This document shows positions 16,925 through 24,314 of a stretch of 64,000 nucleotides of DNA, piece after piece (within the stretch, counting starts at the first letter, position 1; every line of letters begins with the position of its first letter). The notes under the pieces are model-generated. The model was not told the origin of the DNA. It searched no databases and worked only from the letters and a program-made list of their open reading frames with translations. The position numbers were made by a program, and so were the translations under genes. This DNA comes from Terriglobia bacterium (GTDB lineage Bacteria > Acidobacteriota > Vicinamibacteria > Vicinamibacterales > CAVVIG01), in contig JAIQFX010000030.1 of the NCBI GenBank assembly GCA_020073005.1, forward strand, positions 1 to 64,000, given 5' to 3'.

Positions 16925-17962
16925 ATGAGACAAGTTGTCGCCACTGCTCTTCTTGTTCTGTTGACCGCGTGCTCGTCTGGATCGGCCCAGCAGGCGAAAC
17001 GGCCGGCGCCGACCGATGTCGTGGCCACCGTGGGATCGACGCCGATTACGCTGGCCGAGGTCGACGACAAGGCGCTGCAGCAGACGACCGCGAACTTCGG
17101 CAACGTCAAACTCTCGCAGGCGCTGTACACCGCGCGCCGGGCGGCGCTCGACGAGCTGATCGCGACGCGGCTGATGGACGATGCGGCCAAGGCGCAGGGG
17201 ATCGATCGGACGACGCTCATCGAGAAGGAAATCACGTCGAAGATTCCGATGGTGACCGACGCGGAGATCGCGTCGTGGTACGCGGCCAACCAGAATCGCG
17301 TCCAGGGCGCGACACTCGAGCAGGTGCGGCAGCCGATTCGCCAGTACCTCACGCAGGAGCGGATGCAGGCGGTCCGCGAACAGTACGTCGACTCTTTGAA
17401 GGCGAAGACGCCGGTGCGCGTCATGCTCGACCCGCCGCGGCAGACCGTGAAGATGGCGTCGGCGAGCCCGACCCGCGGGCCGGCGAACGCGCCCATAGAA
17501 ATGATCGAGTTCTCAGACTTTCAGTGACCGTTCTGTCAGAGGGTCGGTCCGACCCTCACGCAGATCTTCGCGACCTACGGCGACAGGATCCACTTCATCT
17601 ATCGCGAGTATCCGCTTCCGAACCATCAGAACGCGCGCGGCGCCGCTGAAGCCGGGCAGTGCGCGAGCGAACAGGGCAAGTTCTGGCCGTATCACGATCG
17701 GCTGTTCGCGAATCAGCAGCGGCTGAGCGTCCCGGATCTCAAACAGCACGCCGCCGAACTCGGGCTCGACACCGCGAAGTTCAACGCGTGCGTCGATTCG
17801 CGCAAATACAAGGACGCCGTCGAGGCGGACATCGCCGAGGGCAACAACGTGGGGGTCGACGGCACGCCCGCGATCTTCATCAACGGCCGGATGGTGAGCG
17901 GCGCGCAGCCCTACGACGTCTTCAAGAAGATCATCGACGAAGAGCTGGCGATGAAGAGATGA
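16925..17962 (+). CDS. Probable selenocysteine DsbA-like lipoprotein with SurA-like N-terminal domain
   Basis: Read through one in-frame TGA (17525-17527), this is a 345-residue protein. Residues 1-16 are a lipoprotein signal (LLTAC). About 29-165 resemble the SurA/peptidyl-prolyl isomerase N-terminal chaperone region. About 175-345 are a DsbA-type thioredoxin domain. The TGA is codon 201, exactly where DsbA-like proteins have the first Cys of CxxC: EFSDFQ-U-PFCQR. The frame beyond is intact for 144 codons, including the cis-Pro loop VDGTPAIFING and a normal C-terminus. A SECIS-like hairpin begins 11 nt after the TGA. The likely job is thiol-disulfide exchange during envelope protein folding. 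A nonsense mutation of a TGC codon is the alternative. No sel genes lie in the window. GAGGGAG precedes the ATG. Confidence 0.8.
17525..17557 (+). promoter_or_regulatory. Recoded TGA and bacterial SECIS-like hairpin
   Basis: TGA at 17525-17527 is followed by a perfect 7-bp stem (GAGGGTC at 17539-17545 with GACCCTC at 17551-17557) and a 5-nt loop, GGTCC. The loop starts 18 nt after the TGA. The E. coli fdhF SECIS also presents GGUC in its apical loop at a similar distance, and SelB recognises that loop. Confidence 0.7.
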
Positions 17963-17963
17963 T

Positions 17964-18071
17964 GAGAATTAGGAATTAAGAATTAGGAATTAGGAATTAG
18001 GAATTAGGAATTAGGAATGCTTTCGACCAACCTGAATTACATTCTGAATTCTTAATTCCGAATTCATAATT
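17964..18071. repeat. AGGAATT heptamer array with inverted right half
   Basis: About seven AGGAATT units run from 17964 to 18018. An opposite-sense, less regular half (CTGAATTCTTAATTCC) lies at 18033-18068. It sits between the convergent DsbA-like and rhomboid genes and could fold as a long AT-rich hairpin, possibly a bidirectional terminator. Confidence 0.8.
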
Positions 18072-18929
18072 TCATCGAAACAACGACAGCCCCGTCAGGA
18101 TCGACGCGGCGATTGACAGCGCGGTCGCGGCCAGACAGACCGCCGCGACGATCATGTGGTCGCCGCGCTCGCGCGTCATCGGATTCAGAAACGCCGACAT
18201 CAGGTAGCCGCCCGCGAATCCACCCGCATGGGCGTAGTTGTCCACGCCCGGCATGATCAATCCGAAGATGAAGAACGGGATGATGAAGCTCATCACCTGC
18301 TGCTTCATGAAGCTGCTCGTGTTCCGGCTGTAGTGCAGCAGCGCGCCGAGCAGGCCGAAGATCGGCGCCGACGCGCCGACGGTGAAGCCGGCGCCGCGCA
18401 GCATCGGAATCGGAATCCAAGTCAAGTAGGCGCCCGCGAACGAGCTCAGCGCGAAGCCCGTCACGCCGGCGACCGTATAGATGATGACGGTCCGCGCCGG
18501 GCCGATCACTTCCGCCGTCGCCGGACCGAACATCCGCACGTAGTACATGTTGAACGCGATGTGCAGCAGGCCGGCGTGCAGCCAGCCGGCGCTCAGCACC
18601 GTCCACCAGCGGCCGAACCCGAAGACGGGAACTGCTCCGCTCGCGCCCAGCAGGAACAGCACCGGCGTGCTCGGCGCGAGCAGCGACATCAGCCCGTCCA
18701 TGCGGATCGCGCTGCCTGACAGCAGCAGCGACACGAGATACAGAATCGCGCACGTGCCGATCACCATCGGCACGAAGCCCATGTCGTTGCCGAGCTGTTT
18801 CAGGAGCGGGCCGAAGCCCCACAAGCCGGGATTCGCGCGGCCGCACGTGTAGCACGACTCGTCGCGCACGCCGACGAGCGAGCCGCAGGACGGACAGACG
18901 ACGGATCCGGTCGTTCGACGCTGGAACAT
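18072..18929 (-). CDS. Rhomboid-family intramembrane serine protease with zinc ribbon
   Basis: A 285-residue polytopic protein. An N-terminal zinc ribbon with two CxxC pairs (CPSC, CYTC) precedes a six-helix rhomboid domain. The catalytic serine is in GASAPIFG, the catalytic histidine in NYAHAGGFAGG, and the conserved HAGLLHIAFNMYYV helix is present. It cleaves transmembrane helices of substrate proteins inside the membrane. The ATG at 18929 is preferred over 18938 because a TACAAT box ends 7 nt upstream of it and overlaps the longer start. Confidence 0.9.
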   Translation of the reverse strand: MFQRRTTGSVVCPSCGSLVGVRDESCYTCGRANPGLWGFGPLLKQLGNDMGFVPMVIGTCAILYLVSLLLSGSAIRMDGLMSLLAPSTPVLFLLGASGAVPVFGFGRWWTVLSAGWLHAGLLHIAFNMYYVRMFGPATAEVIGPARTVIIYTVAGVTGFALSSFAGAYLTWIPIPMLRGAGFTVGASAPIFGLLGALLHYSRNTSSFMKQQVMSFIIPFFIFGLIMPGVDNYAHAGGFAGGYLMSAFLNPMTRERGDHMIVAAVCLAATALSIAASILTGLSLFR

Positions 18930-18936
18930 GGTCACC

Positions 18937-18942
18937 ATTGTA
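18937..18942 (-). promoter_or_regulatory. -10 box TACAAT for a leaderless start
   Basis: On the minus strand TACAAT ends 7 nt before the rhomboid ATG at 18929, with no Shine-Dalgarno sequence. Confidence 0.55.
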
Positions 18943-18945
18943 CCG

Positions 18946-19031
18946 GTGCCGGGTGCCGGGTGCGGAGCGCCTGGTGCCGTGCGGGGTGCTCAGTCACCAG
19001 TCACCAGCCACCAGCCCCCAGTCCCCAGCCA
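18946..19031. repeat. Heptamer-type repeat (GTGCCGG, GTCACCA words)
   Basis: Two word sets follow one another: GTGCCGG/GTGCGGG and then GTCACCA/GCCACCA. They fill the whole interval between the typA stop and the rhomboid promoter. GTGCGGGGTGC recurs at about 36835 inside the copper ATPase gene. Confidence 0.8.
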
Positions 19032-19032
19032 C

Positions 19033-20853
19033 CTAGTCTCTGTCAGGCTTGGGCCGCTGGTTGGCCGCGAGGATGCGCTTGCGCAGGCGGATGCTTCCCG
19101 GCGTGACTTCGACCAGCTCATCGTCGTTGATGAACTCGATCGCCTGCTCGAGACCGAGGCGGCGCGGCGGAATCAGACGGATCGCTTCGTCGGCCGACGA
19201 GGCGCGCATGTTCGTCTGCTTCTTTTCCTTCGTGACGTTGACGTCCATGTCGCTCGGCCGCGCGTTCTCGCCGATGATCATGCCTTCGTAGACCTGCGTC
19301 GCCGGGTCGATGAAGATCTCGCCGCGCTCCTGCAGATTGAAGATCGCGTAGGCCGTCGCCGGACCGGATCGATCGGCGACGAGCGCGCCGTTCGATCGCG
19401 CGGGAATCGCGCCGTGCCACGGCTCCCAGCTCGAGAAGATGTGGTTCATGATCCCGGTGCCCTTGGTGTCGGTCATGAACGTCGAGCGGAAGCCGATCAG
19501 CCCGCGCGCGGGAATGCGGAACTCGAGCCGCACGCGGCCGCTGCCGTTGTTCACCATCTTCGTCATCACGCCCTTGCGCTCGCCCACCTGCGCGATGACG
19601 ATGCCCTGGTACAACTCGGGCACATCGATGACCAGTTCCTCGACCGGCTCGACGATCTGTCCCTTGATCTCTTTCGTGACGATGTCCGGGCGCGACACTT
19701 GGAGCTCGAAGCCTTCGCGCCGCATCATCTCGATGAGAATCGACAGCTGCAACTCGCCGCGGCCGACGACTTTCATCTGCTCCGGCGTGTCCGTCGGCTC
19801 GACGCGAATCGAGACGTTGCCCAGCAGCTCCTTGTCGAGCCGATCCTTCAACTGGCGCGACGTGACGTACTGCCCTTCGCGGCCGGCCATCGGCGACGTG
19901 TTGACGCCGAAGATCATCGACACGGTCGGCTCGTCGATCGCGATCGGCGGGATCGCGATCTGGTGCTCCATGTCCGTGATCGTTTCGCCGATCGTGATGT
20001 CCTCGATGCCGGCGAGGCAGACGATGTCGCCCGCCGCCGCTTCCTGGATGTCCACGCGCTTCAGGCCATCGAAGGCGAAGAGTTTGGTGACCTTCGTGTG
20101 CTGCACGGCGGTGTCGAGCTTCACGACGGCTACGGGGTCGCCGATCTTCACACGGCCGTTGAAAATGCGGCCGATCGCGATGCGCCCGAGGTAGTCGCTC
20201 GAATCGAGATTCGCGACCAGCAGCTGCAGCGGAGCGTCCGGGTTCCCGCGCGGCGGCGGGACGTGCTCGATGACGGCGTCGAACAGCGGCCGCAGATCCT
20301 CTCCCCCGCCGTCCGCCTTCAGCGTCGCCGTGCCGATTCGCGCGTTGGTGTACAGCACGGGAAAGTCGAGCTGCTCCTCGCTCGCGTCGAGGTCGATGAA
20401 GAGATCGTAGATCTCGTTCAGCACTTCGCCCGCGCGCGCGTCGGGCCGGTCGATCTTGTTGATGACGACGATCGGCGTCAGCCGGCGCTCGAGCGCCTTG
20501 CGCAGGACGAACCGCGTCTGCGGCAGCGGCCCTTCGGACGCGTCGACGAGCAGCATGACGCCGTCGACCATCGACAGCGTCCGCTCGACCTCGCCGCCGA
20601 AATCGGCGTGGCCGGGCGTGTCGACGATGTTGATCAGGATGTCCTTGTAGTGGACGGCCGTGTTCTTGGCGAGAATCGTGATGCCGCGCTCGCGTTCGAG
20701 CACGTTGGAATCCATGGCGCGCTCGGCGACGCGCTCGTTGGCCCGGAAGGTGCCGCTCTGGTGCAGGAGGGCGTCGACCAGCGTGGTCTTGCCGTGATCG
20801 ACGTGAGCAATGATGGCGACGTTGCGCCGGAGCGGATTTGCGACGGAAGACAT
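19033..20853 (-). CDS. typA: Ribosome-associated GTPase TypA/BipA
   Basis: A 606-residue translational GTPase, the normal length for TypA. The G domain has [27 protein letters not shown] and NKIDRPDA. Domains II, III and V and the TypA-specific C-terminal domain follow. BipA/TypA binds 70S ribosomes and helps 50S assembly and growth under stress or cold. The ATG at 20853 gives the family N-terminus ([10 protein letters not shown]); a longer GTG start at 20871 lies on the promoter. A TACACT box ends 6 nt upstream. The left arm of the 39-bp inverted repeat lies where the -35 region would be. Confidence 0.95.
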   Translation of the reverse strand: MSSVANPLRRNVAIIAHVDHGKTTLVDALLHQSGTFRANERVAERAMDSNVLERERGITILAKNTAVHYKDILINIVDTPGHADFGGEVERTLSMVDGVMLLVDASEGPLPQTRFVLRKALERRLTPIVVINKIDRPDARAGEVLNEIYDLFIDLDASEEQLDFPVLYTNARIGTATLKADGGGEDLRPLFDAVIEHVPPPRGNPDAPLQLLVANLDSSDYLGRIAIGRIFNGRVKIGDPVAVVKLDTAVQHTKVTKLFAFDGLKRVDIQEAAAGDIVCLAGIEDITIGETITDMEHQIAIPPIAIDEPTVSMIFGVNTSPMAGREGQYVTSRQLKDRLDKELLGNVSIRVEPTDTPEQMKVVGRGELQLSILIEMMRREGFELQVSRPDIVTKEIKGQIVEPVEELVIDVPELYQGIVIAQVGERKGVMTKMVNNGSGRVRLEFRIPARGLIGFRSTFMTDTKGTGIMNHIFSSWEPWHGAIPARSNGALVADRSGPATAYAIFNLQERGEIFIDPATQVYEGMIIGENARPSDMDVNVTKEKKQTNMRASSADEAIRLIPPRRLGLEQAIEFINDDELVEVTPGSIRLRKRILAANQRPKPDRD

Positions 20854-20859
20854 CTCACC

Positions 20860-20865
20860 AGTGTA
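20860..20865 (-). promoter_or_regulatory. -10 box TACACT for a leaderless start
   Basis: On the minus strand TACACT ends 6 nt before the typA ATG at 20853, with no Shine-Dalgarno sequence. Confidence 0.5.
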
Positions 20866-20873
20866 CAGCACAA

Positions 20874-20912
20874 ACGACGATCAACGCAGAACTCGCGGAA
20901 CACGCAGAGTAA
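20874..20912. repeat. Left arm of 39-bp inverted repeat
   Basis: Thirty-nine bases (beginning ACGACGATCAACGCAGAA) match the reverse complement of 21410-21448 at 35 of 39 positions. The arm is built from 9-bp words of the CGCAGAACA type. The pair brackets an orphan secreted-protein gene. Confidence 0.9.
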
Positions 20913-20965
20913 ATGGTGGTGCCGTATTTTCGGTTGAGCGGCCAGGATCAGAAGTGCGAGGTCAC

Positions 20966-21388
20966 CTATTGTTCAACATTCTCGATCACGACGTTGACGC
21001 CCTGAAGTGTCAGCACGAATGGTGCTTGGTTGATGATCTGTCGGATTCTCGGACCAAACGACTGCGCGCTTGATGGCAAGGCATTACTCGTGATGTCTGA
21101 AGGTGTCATTGCAATGACGGCCGCCGCACGAAGTTCGACGGTTCCATGGAACTCCCATCGGCCAGTGGCGACAGCTGGTTGCGGGTCGTCATAGAAAGCG
21201 CTCAGGAATGTCCCTTTGGGTATCGTGAACGAAGCCAGCACAATCGCGTCGTGAGTAACGGTCACCCGGCGAGCAGAGTTAGGTGCCAGGAAGATCCCGC
21301 CAGGGAAACGGTCGGATTGGGCGTGACTGTGATCCGCGGGAAGGAGGAGGAACGCCATAGCAAGGGCCACGACGATTCTTGCTTTCAT
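20966..21388 (-). CDS. Orphan secreted protein between inverted repeats
   Basis: A 140-residue protein with a signal peptide (about 1-23, ending in SHAQ) and a beta-rich mature part (VTVTHDAIVLASFTIPKG, then RWEFHGTVELRAAAVIAM) ending in VVIENVEQ. I do not recognise a family. The third codon positions are clearly less GC-rich than in the neighbours, and the gene is bracketed by a 39-bp inverted repeat, so it may have arrived by transfer. An RNA or lipid-binding envelope role is possible but not supported. Confidence 0.65.
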   Translation of the reverse strand: MKARIVVALAMAFLLLPADHSHAQSDRFPGGIFLAPNSARRVTVTHDAIVLASFTIPKGTFLSAFYDDPQPAVATGRWEFHGTVELRAAAVIAMTPSDITSNALPSSAQSFGPRIRQIINQAPFVLTLQGVNVVIENVEQ

Positions 21389-21409
21389 GAGATCAGTCCA
21401 TCCATGTTC

Positions 21410-21448
21410 TTACTCTGCGGGTTCGGCGGTTTCTGCGTTGATCGTCGT
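21410..21448. repeat. Right arm of 39-bp inverted repeat
   Basis: Reverse complement of 20874-20912 with four mismatches. It lies immediately before the stop codon end of the TPR lipoprotein gene. Confidence 0.9.
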
Positions 21449-21449
21449 C

Positions 21450-23018
21450 TTACTTCAGTCTGTTGAGGATCTCTCGCGCGCGAGCGCCGAATTGGTCGTC
21501 GTCCACCACTTTCAAGGCGAACAGCCTCGCGTCGTCTTTCCTGGAGAGATTCAGAAACGCCACGGCCGTGTTGAACCACGACGTCGCGATCATCCGGCGG
21601 CCGTTCGCGATCGCCTTCTCGCGGCGCGCGATCTGGCGCTCCTTGCGCGCCGGCGGGTCGTCCGACGCGCGAATCCGATCGATCTCGAGGCGATAGCCCT
21701 TCTCCGCGCCCTCGAGACAGCGGACCGCATCGCCGAGCACCTTGGCGGCCTGCTCCCACGTGCGCTGATCGGTATGCACGATCCCGAGATAGAACGTCGT
21801 CTCGCAGTCCGAAGGATTCCGCTCGTGCGAGATTTCGAACTTCGCGCGCGCGACGTCGAGCCGCGGCAGCAGCGCAGCGTCGGCCTGTTGCTGCCGGTAC
21901 GCGATGATGCCGGCCAGCTTCGGCACCTCGGCGTTGACGAGCAGCCGGTCCGCCAGTTCGACGTCGTCCCAGGCGGCGTCGAGCCGGTTCAGCTGCGCCT
22001 CGTTCAGCGCCCGCCAGTAGCGCGCGTCACCGATGTACCACTGCTGCTGGAGCATCTGGTCGACCGTCGCGATCGCCTCCTCGGGGCGGCCGAGGTACGT
22101 CAGCGCGCGCACCTTTCCGAGGAGCGCATCGGGCGTGCGCTCGAGCGCGATCGTCTTGTCGTAGAAGTCGAGGGCGCGGTCGAATTCCTCGCCCGTCATC
22201 GCGACGTTGCCGATGAGCATCGTGTCGCGCGGCCACCGTGGATGCCAGTCGTACGCCTCCTGCAGCAGCTTGTCCGCTTCGTCGAGCTTGGACTGGCCGA
22301 TCTGGAACGCGCCGAGCAGCGCCGTCACCTCGACGAAGCGCGGATCGCGCTCGCGCAGCCCGGTCAGCAGCTCCGGCTGGGCGCCCCGGCACGTCGCGCG
22401 TCTGAATGTCATCAGCGGCGTGTCACGAAACGCGGCGGCCGCCGCGAAAATCTGACCGGTGGCCGTCTCGCGCTCCTCTGGCGCGCCGCACATCAGCGAG
22501 ACCCAGGCGTACGCGGCCAGCACGTCAGCGTCGAGCGATTCGCCGAGAAACGCCTTCCACGCGACGCGGTTGACCCGGAACCGCTGCGCGCGTTCCAGGG
22601 CGTCGTCCGTGATTTGCCCGCGACCGGCGGCCAGCAGTCCGGGCGGCAGCGCGTCGACGACGTCCAGCAGCTTCGCCAACGTCGTCACCTGGGGCGACGC
22701 GCCGGGCTGCGCGGCCAGTTCGCGCGCGATCTTCAAGTAACCCTCGTCGACCATGCCGAGCTCGCGCTCGCGGAGGGCCAGGAGCGCGCTGGTCCGAATC
22801 GCGCCGGCGGTCGCCTGGTCGGCGGCCGCGGGGATCTGGCGCAACGCGTCGTACTCGCGGTAGGCCGAGGCGAGGCAGTCGTAGCAGCCGGCGCGGACGA
22901 GCGCGTCAGCCGCGGCGAGGCGTTCGGCCGGGGAGGGCCCGGGGGCCACCACCGGCTTCTTCGGCGCGGCGCAGGCCGCCGAGAGCGTCAGAACGACGAG
23001 GATGGAGAGACGGCGCAC
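21450..23018 (-). CDS. TPR-repeat lipoprotein
   Basis: A 522-residue lipoprotein with lipobox SAAC at about residues 13-16. The rest is almost wholly helical, with several recognisable TPR-like units (for example RALDFYDKTIALERTPDALL, ALTYLGRPEEAIATVDQM). It would be anchored in the envelope and serve as a protein-interaction scaffold. The GTG start at 23018 gives the signal sequence directly. It is transcribed away from the FmdB-like gene, with both promoters near the 23-bp repeat array. No catalytic motif is visible. Confidence 0.78.
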   Translation of the reverse strand: MRRLSILVVLTLSAACAAPKKPVVAPGPSPAERLAAADALVRAGCYDCLASAYREYDALRQIPAAADQATAGAIRTSALLALRERELGMVDEGYLKIARELAAQPGASPQVTTLAKLLDVVDALPPGLLAAGRGQITDDALERAQRFRVNRVAWKAFLGESLDADVLAAYAWVSLMCGAPEERETATGQIFAAAAAFRDTPLMTFRRATCRGAQPELLTGLRERDPRFVEVTALLGAFQIGQSKLDEADKLLQEAYDWHPRWPRDTMLIGNVAMTGEEFDRALDFYDKTIALERTPDALLGKVRALTYLGRPEEAIATVDQMLQQQWYIGDARYWRALNEAQLNRLDAAWDDVELADRLLVNAEVPKLAGIIAYRQQQADAALLPRLDVARAKFEISHERNPSDCETTFYLGIVHTDQRTWEQAAKVLGDAVRCLEGAEKGYRLEIDRIRASDDPPARKERQIARREKAIANGRRMIATSWFNTAVAFLNLSRKDDARLFALKVVDDDQFGARAREILNRLK

Positions 23019-23050
23019 GTGTATGCCTGCTTAGACACCGACTTTGAGGT

Positions 23051-23142
23051 TGTAGCGCGAGCCTGCGAGTTCTTGTAACGCGAGCCTGCGATCCCTTGTA
23101 GCGCGAGCCTGCGATCCCTTGTAGCGCGAGCCTTTCAGGCGA
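23051..23142. repeat. Four tandem copies of a 23-bp repeat
   Basis: Copies start at 23051, 23074, 23097 and 23120 (unit TGTAGCGCGAGCCTGCGATCCCT, truncated or changed in the last). The TGTAGCGCGAGCCT core resembles the REP-like sequences at 42085 and 50344. It lies in the divergent promoter region of two genes. Confidence 0.88.
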
Positions 23143-23147
23143 GCGTG

Positions 23148-23153
23148 TAAAAT
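23148..23153 (+). promoter_or_regulatory. -10 box TAAAAT for a leaderless start
   Basis: TAAAAT ends 6 nt before the ATG at 23160, with no Shine-Dalgarno sequence. Confidence 0.6.
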
Positions 23154-23159
23154 ACCCGC

Positions 23160-23393
23160 ATGCCTCTCTACGAATACGAATGCCTCGGGTGCCACAACAA
23201 GTTCGAATATTTGACGCGCGGCGACCAGACGCCCTCGTGCCCGTCGTGCAAGAGCGAGGACCTGCAGAAGCTGCTGTCGGTCTTCGCCGCGCAGACGAGC
23301 AGCCCCGCCAAGTCGTTCGCGCACCCGACGGCGAAGTCCCCGTGCATGACGTGCGGCGATCCGCGCGGCGCCGGCTCCTGCTCGGTGAACTGA
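23160..23393 (+). CDS. FmdB-family zinc ribbon protein
   Basis: A 77-residue protein starting MPLYEYECLGCHNKFEYL, the hallmark of the FmdB/CxxC_CXXC_SSSS family, with the second zinc pair in CPSCKSEDLQKL. A third CxxC (PCMTCGDP) lies near the C-terminus. The family is linked to regulation of formamidase and amidase genes in a few organisms, but the function is generally unknown. Here the next gene encodes a cyclase/formamidase-like enzyme on the opposite strand, which may be coincidence. Confidence 0.88.
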   Translation: MPLYEYECLGCHNKFEYLTRGDQTPSCPSCKSEDLQKLLSVFAAQTSSPAKSFAHPTAKSPCMTCGDPRGAGSCSVN

Positions 23394-23414
23394 GGGATTG
23401 AAGCACTGACGGTC

Positions 23415-23491
23415 GCCACGACAACACGAAAACACGAAGAAGAGAGAAGATGTACCAGCTATTCTTCTTCGTGGTTTCATGGCTTCGTGGC
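23415..23491. terminator. Long imperfect hairpin between convergent genes
   Basis: Arms 23415-23443 and 23463-23491 pair at 24 of 29 positions around a 19-nt loop. The arms are CACGAA-type words; 20 bp (23424-23443) recur exactly at 40760-40779. The position between two convergent genes fits a bidirectional terminator, though no U-tract follows. Confidence 0.55.
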
Positions 23492-23497
23492 CATCGT

Positions 23498-24304
23498 TCA
23501 GTCAACAAGGGCAAGCGGTCTCATCGGCGATCCCGTCGCGCCGCGGAATTTCAGCGGCACTCCCACAAAACTGAACTCGTGATGGCCGGCGGCGGCGAGT
23601 TCGTCGAGGTTCAGGTTCTCGATGATGTGGATGCCGTTGGTGACGAGCAGATGGACATGGCCGAACAGCGCCATGTTCGTCTCGGGATCGCGATCCTCCA
23701 TCGCGTCCCACGCCATGTTGTCCGCGCCCACCGCGCGGACTTTCTTGTCCGCAGCCCAGATGTTCGCGGACTTCGATACGCCCGCCGCCGTCAGATAGGT
23801 CGCTTCGTCGTTCCAGTGACGCGCGTAGCCGGTGCGCACCAGCAGCACGTCGCCGGCACGCACCTCGACGCGCTGCGCCTTCGCGCACGCCGCCAGTTCG
23901 TCCGCGCTGATTGAATAATTCGGCGGCAGCGAGTCGACCTTCTTCCAGCCCGCGACGTCGAGCAGGACGCCGCGCCCGAGCAGCGGTTTCATCGTCTCGG
24001 CGCCGTACTCCCTGAAGCCGTCGGCGCGCTCGACGTCTTCGACCTTCACGCCCTTGTACAGCGTCATGTCGCACGCCTGATGGCAGAGCGCGTCGATGTG
24101 CGTCCCGCTGTGCTCCATCATCGTGAGGACGCCTGACGAGCCCGTCCGCGGGCCGAACTTGTCCGGGCGGTACGAATCCTTGTGCCGGCGATGCAGCGCG
24201 TAGAAGTATCCGGGCTTGTGCGCGGGATGCAGCGGCATCCCGGCGAAGCGCGGCTGCTCGAGGTCGAACACGCGCGCCGTGGCGATCTGATCGATGAGCG
24301 TCAT
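23498..24304 (-). CDS. Cyclase-family (kynurenine formamidase-like) hydrolase
   Basis: A 268-residue enzyme of the cyclase family, with the metal-binding signature HSGTHIDALCH at about residues 65-75 and the conserved GVLLDVAG and RAGDVLLVRTGYARHW segments. Relatives hydrolyse N-formylkynurenine or other cyclic amides and esters, and specificity is not evident. No signal peptide. It lies 10 bp downstream of a secreted M28 peptidase gene on the same strand, so the two are probably one transcript. Confidence 0.87.
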   Translation of the reverse strand: MTLIDQIATARVFDLEQPRFAGMPLHPAHKPGYFYALHRRHKDSYRPDKFGPRTGSSGVLTMMEHSGTHIDALCHQACDMTLYKGVKVEDVERADGFREYGAETMKPLLGRGVLLDVAGWKKVDSLPPNYSISADELAACAKAQRVEVRAGDVLLVRTGYARHWNDEATYLTAAGVSKSANIWAADKKVRAVGADNMAWDAMEDRDPETNMALFGHVHLLVTNGIHIIENLNLDELAAAGHHEFSFVGVPLKFRGATGSPMRPLALVD

Positions 24305-24314
24305 CGCGCGTCCC

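Noticed and set aside
17513-17749. Treating the two halves of the DsbA-like gene as separate genes or as a plain pseudogene
   Set aside because: The frame is continuous across the TGA, the TGA replaces exactly the catalytic Cys codon, and a SECIS-like hairpin is positioned correctly. A nonsense mutation remains possible but is less likely.
17964-18071. Telomere-like or replication-origin iterons
   Set aside because: The AGGAATT array is one of several similar short-word loci in the window. No replication initiator gene or DnaA boxes were seen.
23051-23142. CRISPR array
   Set aside because: Four 23-bp units follow each other directly without spacers, and no cas gene is present.
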